33,123 nt of DNA, taken from Tepidimonas sp. UBA997 (lineage in GTDB: Bacteria; Pseudomonadota; Gammaproteobacteria; Burkholderiales; Burkholderiaceae_C). Location: assembly GCA_002291945.1 (NCBI GenBank), contig DBAZ01000020.1:1-33123 (forward strand), written 5' to 3'. The notes beneath the pieces are model-generated. The model ran no database searches. It saw nothing but the letters and a program-made list of their open reading frames with translations, and was not told the DNA's origin. Every line of letters begins with the position of its first letter. Within the stretch, counting starts at the first letter, position 1. Below are positions 22,342 through 29,913 of this stretch, in pieces. The translations under genes were made by a program, and so were the position numbers.

Positions 22342-22357
22342 ATCAAGGAGCCCACCC

Positions 22358-23629
22358 ATGCCTCTCATCCATTTGGCGTCCCGCATCATCGGGACGCCGC
22401 TGCTCATTGCACGCCTGAAACTCGACGTGATCCTCTCTGTGCTGGGTTCACGCATCGGCTTGCCCGACCGGGAGATGGCCTTTCCCATCCCAGAACCCAA
22501 GCAGGCCCGGGCGTTTGCGCAGTCGGGCATTGCCGTCATCCCGGTGGTCGGCACGCTGGTCAGACGTTCGATGGGCATCGAAGCCGCCTCTGGCCTGATG
22601 TCTTACGGCGAGATTGAAGCCCGCCTGGACGCTGCATTGGCCGACCCTCAGGTGGCGGGCATCTTGCTCGATCTGGATTCGCCCGGCGGCGAGGCCTCGG
22701 GCGTGTTCGAACTGGCCGAGCGCATCCGCGCTGCCAGCAGCATCAAGCCGATCTGGGCGCACGCCAACGATGCCGCGTACTCGGCAGCCTTTGCCATCGC
22801 GGCGGCCTGCCAGCGCCTGACGCTGTCGCAGACCGCCGGTGTCGGTTCGATTGGCGTGATCGCGCTGCACGTCGATCAGTCGGTGAAGGAAGCCAAGGCC
22901 ATCCACGCCGAGAGCAAAGGCAGCTACGGCTGGCCACGGGTGTGGAAGGAGTTGGTTGCGCGTGGTATTCGGGTAGGCAAAGACCGGGTGCGCAAGCTCA
23001 TGCAGCAACACGGCATCAGGGCACGAGGCAAGCGGCGCTTCAAGGCCACGACCGACAGTCGGCACAATTTGCCGGTGGCACCCAACCTGCTGGAGCGTCA
23101 ATTCAATGTCGCCACGCCAGACCGGGTCTGGGCAGGCGACATCACCTACATTGCCACCGACGAAGGTTGGTTGTACCTGGCTGTGGTCATCGACCTGTTC
23201 AGCCGCCAGGTGGTGGGCTGGAGTTTGGGCGAGAGAATGACGCGACAGTTGGTCATGGACGCCCTGCGCATGGCGTGGTTCCGCCGCTGCCCTGACAAGC
23301 GCAGCGGCGTCATCTTCCACAGCGACCGTGGCAGCCAGTATTGCAGCAGCGACTTCCAAGGCCTGCTCAAGGGCTACGGCATGCGCAGTTCCATGAGCCG
23401 CAAGGGGGACTGCTGGGACAATGCGTGCAGCGAAACGCTGTTTGGCTCACTGAAAGTGAAACGGCTGCATGGAATGCGTTTCGAGACCCGTCGCAAGGCC
23501 AAGGACGAGGTTATCGACTGGCTGCTGTGGTACAACAGCCGTAGGCTGCATTCAACGTTGGGCTACATCAGCCCTATGCAATTCGAGCAACGCTGGCTCG
23601 CGGCTCTGCCGAAAACAGCAAACATGTGA
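22358..23629 (+). CDS. Chimeric ORF: phage S49 head protease N-terminus fused to IS3 transposase
   Basis: The ATG at 22358 has AAGGAG seven bases upstream. Residues 1 to about 182 are a phage S49/SppA-type head maturation protease (gpC-like): IAVIPVVGTLVRR, GILLDLDSPGGEASGVFELAERI and SAAFAIAAACQRLTLSQTAGVGSIGVIALH, which includes the catalytic Ser region. At about 22900 the frame passes without a stop into IS3-family OrfB (IHAESKGSYGWPRVWKEL, then RGKRRFKATTDS). All three catalytic acidic residues can be seen in GDITYIATDEGW, FHSDRGSQYCSS and CSETLFGSLK. The transposase lacks its N-terminal HTH part and OrfA. The 423-residue product is an insertion fusion and is unlikely to serve either function. 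Confidence 0.85.
   Translation: MPLIHLASRIIGTPLLIARLKLDVILSVLGSRIGLPDREMAFPIPEPKQARAFAQSGIAVIPVVGTLVRRSMGIEAASGLMSYGEIEARLDAALADPQVAGILLDLDSPGGEASGVFELAERIRAASSIKPIWAHANDAAYSAAFAIAAACQRLTLSQTAGVGSIGVIALHVDQSVKEAKAIHAESKGSYGWPRVWKELVARGIRVGKDRVRKLMQQHGIRARGKRRFKATTDSRHNLPVAPNLLERQFNVATPDRVWAGDITYIATDEGWLYLAVVIDLFSRQVVGWSLGERMTRQLVMDALRMAWFRRCPDKRSGVIFHSDRGSQYCSSDFQGLLKGYGMRSSMSRKGDCWDNACSETLFGSLKVKRLHGMRFETRRKAKDEVIDWLLWYNSRRLHSTLGYISPMQFEQRWLAALPKTANM
22900..23629 (+). mobile_element. IS3-family element fragment (orfB 3' part)
   Basis: The transposase catalytic domain is intact from the HTH_21 end onward, but orfA and the left end are missing. The last 120 codons match the fragment at 33036-33123 in the part available (85 of 88 bases equal). 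The exact right end of the element after the stop at 23629 could not be fixed. Confidence 0.75.
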
Positions 23630-23676
23630 CTCAGCTATGGGATTCACATTTCGAGGGCAAGGTCAATAAGTCCATG

Positions 23677-23955
23677 TCAATGCTCGGTGCGTTTGAGGTC
23701 GCGGTAGAAATTCTCGTGCGGACCAACCATCAACAACTTCAGCGTGTTCTCATCCAGGACGCGGTAGGCGAGCAGGCACAGCAGGGTGCCCATGCGGAAC
23801 TTATAGACCTGCACGCCGACCAGATCACCGACCTTGGTTTCACCGACGTCGGGCTGGCTGGCGACGGTTCGCACCGCTTCGTCAAGCGCGGCTTTTTGCT
23901 GCTTGTGCAGCTTTTTAACCGCGCGCTCGAAGGTCGGGGTGACAAGGATGCGCAT
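23677..23955 (-). CDS. RelE/ParE-superfamily toxin
   Basis: 92 residues with the compact RelE/ParE fold pattern: MRILVTPTFERAVKKLHKQQKAALDEAVRTV (beta strand and two helices), then KVGDLVGVQVYKFRMGTLLCLLAYRVLDENTLKLLMVGPHENFYRDLKR (beta sheet and end). Family members are ribosome-dependent mRNA interferases or gyrase poisons; which applies cannot be told. Its ATG overlaps the antitoxin stop (ATGA on the minus strand), the normal coupling of such pairs. The pair appears intact and sits between an IS3 fragment and the terminase remnant. Confidence 0.85.
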   Translation of the reverse strand: MRILVTPTFERAVKKLHKQQKAALDEAVRTVASQPDVGETKVGDLVGVQVYKFRMGTLLCLLAYRVLDENTLKLLMVGPHENFYRDLKRTEH

Positions 23956-24164
23956 CAGCCGAACTGGTATTCACCCACGGGATCTTCCTGGTCGGCGATC
24001 AGGATGTCGCGGATGACGCTGAAGGGCAGATCAGGATTCTCTGCGGCGATCTTGCCAATTTGAGACCAGTACTCGATCTGCTTGGGCACCGAACGGTGCT
24101 CGATGTTGCCGTAGTGCTTGGCGGTCTCCACCAAGGCTTCGGGCAGTTTGACGTTGACGGCCAT
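23955..24164 (-). CDS. ParD-like antitoxin of the RelE-type pair
   Basis: 69 residues. The ATG at 24164 has AAAGGAG upstream, so the open frame from 24209 is not used. The sequence MAVNVKLPEALVETAKHYGNIEHRSVPKQIEYWSQIGKIAAENPDLPFSVIRDILIADQED is a ribbon-helix-helix ParD-like antitoxin, the same family as the orphan at 22048-22281. It neutralises the adjacent toxin and should autoregulate. The arms GGTCC and GGACC around 24184-24207, just upstream, are a candidate operator. Confidence 0.85.
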   Translation of the reverse strand: MAVNVKLPEALVETAKHYGNIEHRSVPKQIEYWSQIGKIAAENPDLPFSVIRDILIADQEDPVGEYQFG

Positions 24165-24228
24165 ATCAATCTCCTTTGAATGGGTCCATGATAGCCCATA
24201 AAGGACCAAAATGGAACCTCTGATTGTC

Positions 24229-24294
24229 TCAGTCGGCCGTGGCCTCTTCGACGATCTCGCAGTGAATCACAAACCCGGTGAGGTAAGGCACCTT
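24229..24294 (-). pseudogene. Possible C-terminal gene scrap, minus strand
   Basis: On the minus strand a short frame reads KVPYLTGFVIHCEIVEEATAD and stops. It has a natural composition and looks like the end of a protein, perhaps a phage gene in inverted orientation, joined to the terminase fragment at about 24290. It is too short to identify, and chance cannot be excluded. Confidence 0.25.
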
Positions 24295-25657
24295 TGCCCG
24301 ACGCAAGATCCTGATCGTCTCGACGCCAACCATTGCCGGGGCCAGCGCGGTCGACCGGGAGTTCGAAGCCTCGGATCAGCGTCGGTACTTCGTGCCGTGC
24401 CCGCACTGTGCACACCCCCAGTGGCTGCGCTGTGAGCAACTGCGCTGGGAACGTGGTCAGCCCGAAACAGCGGCCTACATCTGCGAAACCTGCGGCGAAC
24501 CCATCGCCGAGCATCACAAGACCTGGATGCTGGGAAACGGGCAGTGGCAGGCTTGCGCTCCTGAGAACGCCGGACGCACAGCAGGCTTTCATCTCTCCAG
24601 CCTCTACAGCCCGGTGGGCTGGCGCAGCTGGATCGAAATCGCTAGGGCCTGGGAATCGGCGGCGATGTCCGACACGCGTTCAGCTTCGGCGATCAAGACC
24701 TTCAAGAACACCGAACTGGGTGAGACCTGGGTCGAGGAAGGCGAAGCGCCGGATTGGCAGCGCCTGCTGGAACGGCGTGAGGATTACCGCGTCGGCACCG
24801 TGCCCGCGGGCGGCTTGCTGTTGACTGTTGGTGCCGACGTCCAGAAGGATCGGATCGAAGTCTCGGTCTGGGCCTTTGGGCGGGGCAAGGCATCGTGGCT
24901 GGTGGAACACCGGGTGCTGATGGGTGACACCGCCAGAACAGAGGTGTGGTCATCCCTGGCCCAACTGATGGGCGAAACGTGGACTCACAGCAGCGGCTGT
25001 CAGCTGAGCCTGGCAAGGATCGCTCTGGATACCGGCTATGCCACCCAGGAGGCCTATGCCTTCGTGCGCAGCGTGCGCGATGCCCGGCTCATGCCCATCA
25101 AGGGGATCGCTGGTGGCGCGGCACTGATCGGGATCCCGACGCCGGTGGATGCCACAGCGAGCGGCAAGAAGCTGCGTCGGGGCATCAAGGTGTTTCCGGT
25201 GGCCGGGGGTATCGCCAAGCTCGAGTTCTACAACAACCTGCGCAAAAGCGCCGAAGTGGCGGACGACGGCGTGACGACCATCTACCCGGCGGGCTACGTG
25301 CACCTGCCCAAGGTCGATGCGGAGTACCTGCAGCAACTGTGTGCCGAGCAGTTGATCACCCGGCGCGACCGCAACGGTTTTGCCCACCGCGAGTGGCAAA
25401 AGATGCGCGAGCGCAACGAGGCGCTGGACTGCTATGTCTACGCGCGAGCCGCTGCGGCAGCGGCTGGTCTGGACCGGTTCGAGGACCGGCACTGGCTCGA
25501 ATTGGAAAAACAACTCGGCGTCGGCCCTCCCGCCGATGCCCCTCTGACTGACACCCCCGAGGCTTCCCGAGAACAGAGGTTTGACGGTGGCCTCAGCATT
25601 TCTAGCAACACATCAGCGCCTGCGCGCCGGGTGGTGCGCAGCCGATGGATGAACTGA
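24287..25657 (+). pseudogene. Phage terminase large subunit (lambda gpA-type), N-terminus lost
   Basis: The gpA-type terminase packages phage DNA. The frame opens after a stop at 24284 and reads TFARRKILIVSTPTIAGASAVDREFEASDQRRYFVPCPHC, so the family sequence starts before any start codon; the first GTG is at 24392. Seen next are the CPHC/CETCGEP metal-binding-like region, HLSSLYSPVGWRSW, TVGADVQKDRIEVSVWAFG (nuclease-domain Asp) and LDCYVYARAAA. About 200 or more N-terminal residues, including the ATPase Walker motifs, are missing, so packaging activity is lost. gpW and portal genes follow directly, which is the lambda order. Confidence 0.88.
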
Positions 25658-25658
25658 C

Positions 25659-25865
25659 ATGACCTACACCCTTGAACACCTGCAGGCCCTGCGCGAAGCC
25701 CTGGCCAGCGGCGAGCACCGCGTGACCTACGAGGGCAAGAGCATCGAGTACCGCAGTGTGGCCGATCTCAAAGCCGCGTTGGCCGAGGTCGAGGCCACCA
25801 TCGCCCGTGAGTCCGGCGCACCGAAGTCACGCCAGATCCGTGTGACCACCAGCAAGGCACTCTGA
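25659..25865 (+). CDS. Phage head-tail joining protein gpW
   Basis: 68 residues, the family's usual size. The N-terminal MTYTLEHLQALREALASGEHRVTYEGKSIEYRSVADLKAALAEVE is the gpW fold seen in lambda and relatives, which joins head and tail at the portal. It starts immediately after the terminase stop and its TGA overlaps the portal ATG (ATGA-type), showing the original tight packing of the module. It is the only head gene here that looks complete. Confidence 0.85.
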   Translation: MTYTLEHLQALREALASGEHRVTYEGKSIEYRSVADLKAALAEVEATIARESGAPKSRQIRVTTSKAL

Positions 25866-26995
25866 TGGCCTGGCTCAAAACCATGTCCCGGATCAGCCGC
25901 CGCATGTTTGGCGGCACGCCGGTCTATGACGGTGTTGGCGGTGGACGCCGGGCGCTGGCCTGGATGCCGGGCAACCCAGGTGCCGTGGCTGCCTTGTCGT
26001 TGGCACAAGACGAGCTGTGCGCCAAAAGCCGGGATCTGGTGCGGCGCAACGCTTGGGCAGCGGCTGGCATCGAAGCCTTCGTGGCGAATGCCATCGGCAC
26101 GGGCATCAAACCACAGAGCATGGTGCAGGACAAAACCATTCGTGAGGCCATCCACAGCTTGTGGTGGGATTGGTGCGATCAGGCGGATGCCGCAGGTCTG
26201 ACCGACTTCTACGGTCTGCAGGCCTTGGCCACTCGGGCCATGCTCGAAGGCGGCGAAGCCCTGATCCGGCTGCGTTACCGACGTGCCGAAGATGGTCTGC
26301 CGGTGGCATTGCAGATCCAGGTCCTGGAAGCCGAGCATCTGCCGACTACCCTAAACCGGGATTTGCCCGACGGGAATGTGATCCGTGCCGGCATCGAGTT
26401 CGACCGCTTGGGTCGCCGGATGGCGTACCACCTGTACCGATCGCATCCCAATGACGGGCTGCTGGCCCCGATGTCCAGCCAGGGTGGCATGGACACCGTA
26501 CGGGTGGATGCCAACGAAGTGATCCACCTGTTCCGCCCGCTGCGCCCTGGCCAGATCTGCGGGGAGCCGTGGCTGACGCGGGCCTTGGTCAAACTCAACG
26601 AACTGGACCAGTACGACGACGCCGAGCTCGTGCGCAAGAAAACCGCTGCGATGTTCGCGGGCTTCATCACGCGCCTGTCACCTGAAGACAACCTGATGGG
26701 TGAAGGACTGCCGGATGCCAGTGGTGCAGGGTTGGCCGGGCTGGAGCCGGGCACGATGCAGATCCTGGAGCCCGGCGAGGACGTGAAGTTCAGTCAGCCT
26801 GCCGACGTTGGCGCGAGCTACGCCGAATTCCTGCGCATGCAGTTCCGGGCGGTGGCAGCGGCGATGGGCATCACCTACGAGATGCTGACCGGCGACCTGA
26901 CACAAGTGAACTACTCGTCGATCCGGGCCGGGCTGCTGGAATTTCGCCGCCGCCGTGAAGCCATCCAGCACGGCGTGATCGTGCATCCGTGCTGA
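25865..26995 (+). CDS. Phage portal protein (lambda gpB family), C-terminally truncated
   Basis: The portal forms the DNA entry ring of the capsid. 376 residues are present of a family usually around 500. Recognisable parts are ARDLVRRNAWAAAGIEAFVANAIGTGIKP with KSRDLV before it, HSLWWDWCDQADAAG, EGGEALIRLRYR, VIHLFRPLRPGQICGEPW and ITYEMLTGDLTQVNYSSIRAGLLEFRRRREAIQHGVIV. The frame ends with HPC just where related proteins continue. From about 26985 the DNA reads in another frame as protease sequence, so a deletion joined the portal to the protease. The start overlaps the gpW stop. Confidence 0.88.
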   Translation: MAWLKTMSRISRRMFGGTPVYDGVGGGRRALAWMPGNPGAVAALSLAQDELCAKSRDLVRRNAWAAAGIEAFVANAIGTGIKPQSMVQDKTIREAIHSLWWDWCDQADAAGLTDFYGLQALATRAMLEGGEALIRLRYRRAEDGLPVALQIQVLEAEHLPTTLNRDLPDGNVIRAGIEFDRLGRRMAYHLYRSHPNDGLLAPMSSQGGMDTVRVDANEVIHLFRPLRPGQICGEPWLTRALVKLNELDQYDDAELVRKKTAAMFAGFITRLSPEDNLMGEGLPDASGAGLAGLEPGTMQILEPGEDVKFSQPADVGASYAEFLRMQFRAVAAAMGITYEMLTGDLTQVNYSSIRAGLLEFRRRREAIQHGVIVHPC

Positions 26996-27374
26996 GGCGG
27001 CGCCCCTGAAAAAGGAAATGACCATGAACGAAGAAGACAAAGTGCTGGAGACCATCGGTGTCGACGAAGCGGCAGTATTGGTGGCCGAAGCCCGTCGCGA
27101 AGTCACCCAAACCACCCAGGCGATTGCCGAGCTGTGCCTGCTGGCCGGTTGCCCCGACCGTGCGGCGGAGTTCATCGCTGCCGGCAAATCCCAGGCCGAT
27201 GTGCGCCGCGCACTGATCGATGCCCGTGCTGCGCAATCCGATGCCGCCGACATCCGATCCACGATCACCGTGGATGCCGGTACCCAGTCTTTGGATCGCC
27301 CTGAGACCTCACTCATCGTAGCGGCCGTCAAGAAACTCACCGCAGGGCGGCGCAGCATTCAGCAGCGGAACTGA
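26985..27374 (+). CDS. C-terminal part of the phage S49 head protease
   Basis: The frame has an ATG at 27018 with AAGGA upstream (119 residues), but it stays open back to about 26985, reading RAEAAPLKKEMTMN, in the style of the internal part of phage S49 proteases. The visible region AELCLLAGCPDRAAEFIAAGKSQADVRRALIDARAA is typical of the scaffold-like C-terminal extension of these enzymes (lambda gpC/Nu3-like). The catalytic N-terminus of such an enzyme lies displaced at 22358-22900. Internal start sites that make a scaffold protein are known in this family, so the ATG may be natural. Confidence 0.65.
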   Translation: MRAEAAPLKKEMTMNEEDKVLETIGVDEAAVLVAEARREVTQTTQAIAELCLLAGCPDRAAEFIAAGKSQADVRRALIDARAAQSDAADIRSTITVDAGTQSLDRPETSLIVAAVKKLTAGRRSIQQRN

Positions 27375-27376
27375 CG

Positions 27377-27508
27377 CTCCTAACCAAGGATGAGCAGCAA
27401 CTTTATCGGGATCTCAAGCAGCAGCGCTGGGGACAAAACGTTCGCTTGGAGCAGGAGCGGATCGACTGGACTGCCGCATGGAACGTGTTGCAAGGGTCAT
27501 TGGCCTAG
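27377..27508 (+). pseudogene. Short C-terminal phage-gene scrap
   Basis: After the protease stop, another frame reads LLTKDEQQLYRDLKQQRWGQNVRLEQERIDW and continues to TAAWNVLQGSLA with a stop at 27506. The composition is protein-like and helical, but there is no start codon and I do not recognise it. It probably is the end of another deleted gene. Confidence 0.35.
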
Positions 27509-27551
27509 AGCCAGCGGCCTGTAGCAGTTGGCTGCCGATGGCGACCCCTGA

Positions 27552-28061
27552 TCAGCGCAGCGCGTTCAACACTTTTTCGGCTTCTGGCCAGGGCAGCCGT
27601 CGCTTGCCCGACTTCATTCGGTCGAGTGCCTTGAAGGCGTCGTCGACAGTCAGCAGCTGGTTCTCGATCATGGCGCACAGCAACCCAATGGTGCCCATGA
27701 CGTTGACCTGTTCCTTGTTGGCAACAATTCGCAAATTGGTGTCACCCGTCAGTAGGGTGCAGTCCTCCTGCTTCGCGAGCGCCAGTGCCAAATAGTCGTT
27801 GTGACTGGGCTTGGGGCCGTTTTTCGCGGGAAGCAGATGGTTGTGCTGGCCGGGCAACTGCTGGGCATAGGCTACGAAGTCGCCGCTGACCTCCATGACC
27901 TGCAAGCCCAAGTCTTCCAGGCCCCGACTTCCCGGCTCGATTTCTTCGTAGTACAGCAGATCAGGGATGCCGAACTGCATCGGAAGCTGGAAGAGCGTCG
28001 CCATCAACGCTCCCGCTTCCATATCGATCAAGATGTTCGCATCACTGATGAGCAACCGCAT
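27552..28061 (-). CDS. PIN-domain putative nuclease/toxin (second pair)
   Basis: 169 residues. PIN features are LLISDANILIDMEAG with Asp7, DLLYYEEIEP, SHNDYLALALAKQEDCTLLTGDTNLR with two acidic positions, and a C-terminal helix (DDAFKALDRMKSGKRRLPW). Proteins of this type are ribonuclease toxins held by an antitoxin from the same operon. CTGGAG precedes the ATG at 28061. Its start lies 20 bases inside the end of the XRE-ImmA/IrrE gene, so the two are translationally linked. It resembles the pair at 15359-17014 in architecture, but the proteins are not close copies. Confidence 0.85.
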   Translation of the reverse strand: MRLLISDANILIDMEAGALMATLFQLPMQFGIPDLLYYEEIEPGSRGLEDLGLQVMEVSGDFVAYAQQLPGQHNHLLPAKNGPKPSHNDYLALALAKQEDCTLLTGDTNLRIVANKEQVNVMGTIGLLCAMIENQLLTVDDAFKALDRMKSGKRRLPWPEAEKVLNALR

Positions 28062-29121
28062 CCGATGACTCCAGCTGGCGTTCTTTGTGGAAGCGCATCA
28101 TCGGGATGCCCAGCAGTTCTGCCGCCTTGCCTTCGGAAATGTATTGCTCGGCCAAGGCGCGGTACACCAACTGATCAAACAGTCGTGGATGCTCTTGCGG
28201 CAGTGGTTCGCCAGGCTCGGTCTTACGCCAGCCCTTGGCCGAAAACTGCTTCACCATCGAAAGGTGAACGGCCTCGGTGATCACGCCACACTGCTTGGCG
28301 CGTTGCAGCCATCCGGTCATCGAGAGACCGAACTCGTGCTTGAGCACATACAACTCTTGCCATTCCAGGGCATGGCGTTGCGCGCCAAGCAACTGCAACA
28401 CCGCGACACGCGGAGCCAGGAAGGCACCGGCGAACCGGTCGCAGGCTTTCTCTTCGTTGATGCCGTCGGCCAGCCGTCCTTCGAGCAGCAGGTGCCCCAG
28501 TTCATGCGCCAGCGTGAAGCGCTGCCGATCCCCGGGCCAGCGCTTGGAAACAGCCACGACCGGATACTCCCGGCCATCTTCGGTCCGTGCCTTGGCCGTC
28601 AAGCCAGAGAAGCCCGGGTTCTCTTCATCGACCACGATGACCAGCAAGCCAAGGCCTTCGAGGGTGTCGGTGAGGTCAGCAATCGGATTCAGCCCCAACT
28701 GCCAAGCGTTGCGGACCGAATCCGAGAAGGCATCGATCTCATCCAGCGAGGTGATGTGCTCAGGCAGATTCGCGGGCGGTGCAAACGCGGGGAACGGCAA
28801 TTCGGGAAATGCGCCGAGCAACTCCACGCGCTTTTCCACCAGTTCGACGACCTTGATCTTCAGCGCATCCTGCGCCGTCTTGCCAAAGGTCGAGAGCTTA
28901 CGGAACTCGGGCTGCAGCAGTTCAACCGTATGCGTACGGAAGAAGTACTCGGTCCGGATGCCGCAGGCGCGGGCCAGCTTAAGCAGCTGAGTCGACGACG
29001 GCGTCAGCAGACCTTTCTCGTACTTCTGGATGGCGGTGTGAGAAACACCCACCTGTTCGCCCAACGCACCCAGGGTCAGGCCTGCCGCCAATCGTGCTTG
29101 ACGAATGCGATCTGCAATCAT
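28042..29121 (-). CDS. XRE-family regulator with ImmA/IrrE metallopeptidase domain (second pair)
   Basis: 359 residues from the ATG at 29121, which has AAGGAGG upstream; the longer frame from 29157 lacks a signal. The HTH is MIADRIRQARLAAGLTLGALGEQVGVSHTAIQKYEKGLLTPSS (1-50). The central region carries the ImmA/IrrE peptidase motif H206-E-L-G-H210 (FTLAHELGHLLLEG) and EEKACDRFAGAFLAPR, a standard zinc-peptidase arrangement. The C-terminal part (RLFDQLVYRALAEQYISEGKAAELLGIP) is a second HTH-like segment. It probably represses its own operon and either neutralises the PIN protein or controls it by proteolysis. Confidence 0.9.
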   Translation of the reverse strand: MIADRIRQARLAAGLTLGALGEQVGVSHTAIQKYEKGLLTPSSTQLLKLARACGIRTEYFFRTHTVELLQPEFRKLSTFGKTAQDALKIKVVELVEKRVELLGAFPELPFPAFAPPANLPEHITSLDEIDAFSDSVRNAWQLGLNPIADLTDTLEGLGLLVIVVDEENPGFSGLTAKARTEDGREYPVVAVSKRWPGDRQRFTLAHELGHLLLEGRLADGINEEKACDRFAGAFLAPRVAVLQLLGAQRHALEWQELYVLKHEFGLSMTGWLQRAKQCGVITEAVHLSMVKQFSAKGWRKTEPGEPLPQEHPRLFDQLVYRALAEQYISEGKAAELLGIPMMRFHKERQLESSDAVAHQ

Positions 29122-29139
29122 GACGCCTCCTTGGGTTGG

Positions 29140-29176
29140 GTTTAAAACAACCGCCATCCTACCAAATTTTTAAACC
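29140..29176. promoter_or_regulatory. Inverted-repeat operator of the second XRE-ImmA operon
   Basis: GGTTTAAAA (29140-29148) and TTTTAAACC (29168-29176) face each other 19 bases before the minus-strand start codon. The paired sites, each about two helical turns apart, suit binding of an XRE dimer or tetramer over the promoter, so autoregulation is likely. Confidence 0.6.
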
Positions 29177-29210
29177 AAAGAGAACCCCCGCCCCCTCGGC
29201 GGTAGTGGCG

Positions 29211-29822
29211 TCACTCGTGGGCAACCGCTTCCATGTAAGGGCGCATCACAGTGGCGACGCGGCTGTCCTGGGCGTAGCGCCACAGATCGTCTGCGGACGC
29301 CTTGCGCATCCTCCATGCGTCTTTCAAGGCCTCCAGCGCCACATCCAGACCGATCTTGTTGCGATGTTTGAAGCAATCGACCACGGTCTTGGCCGGACTG
29401 TAGATCCGTACCTTCACCCCGTTGCACAGGTGCTCTTCGACGCCTGCCAGGTGAGCGCCACCGGCCATCTGAACCATCCGAATCGGCGGATAGTCGATCC
29501 GGGGTGAGTGGCTACCGCGCGGCATCGCGATCCAGACTTGACGCGGCAGTTGGGTGGTCAGCCCGTGAAACTGTAGTGCGGTGAGCAGGCAGAACACGAC
29601 TTGCGGCACCCTGGCGGCGACAAGAGAAAGACTCTCGAATTCCGTGACTTGTGCCCCTGGCAGGCGGTAAAGACCACGCCCGACCCGTTCCAGCAGTCCT
29701 GCGGCAGTCATGCGCGTCAGGATGACCCGGGGCGAGCCGATGGCGTCCAAATCGGCGGCGCGCAGCAGCCCTCTCTGGCTGACCAGGTCAAGGATGCGCT
29801 GGGTGTGGGTCTCGGAGGGCAT
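29211..29822 (-). CDS. AbiEi-family type IV antitoxin, orphan
   Basis: 203 residues. The N-terminal winged helix (TQRILDLVSQRGLLRAADLDAIGSPRVILTRMTAAGLLERVGRGLYRLP) and the following AbiEi domain (YSPAKTVVDCFKHRNKIGLDVALEALKDAW) match AbiEi antitoxins, which counter the nucleotidyltransferase AbiEii without direct binding and repress the operon. AbiEii should follow at lower coordinates, but the next gene is the XRE-ImmA regulator, so the toxin has been lost or replaced. The start at 29822 has no clear ribosome-binding site. Confidence 0.85.
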   Translation of the reverse strand: MPSETHTQRILDLVSQRGLLRAADLDAIGSPRVILTRMTAAGLLERVGRGLYRLPGAQVTEFESLSLVAARVPQVVFCLLTALQFHGLTTQLPRQVWIAMPRGSHSPRIDYPPIRMVQMAGGAHLAGVEEHLCNGVKVRIYSPAKTVVDCFKHRNKIGLDVALEALKDAWRMRKASADDLWRYAQDSRVATVMRPYMEAVAHE

Positions 29823-29913
29823 GGCTGGAGTATGTTACGTTTTTTCGTCTAACGATCGAATTTGACGATCAAACGGAACGGAACCACCGGCTGCGCTGGA
29901 GCGGGCGCTACGG

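Noticed and set aside
22079..22357. Upstream extension of the protease-transposase frame
   Set aside because: It is antisense to the ParD-like antitoxin and passes through the palindrome; the ATG at 22358 with AAGGAG is the natural start.
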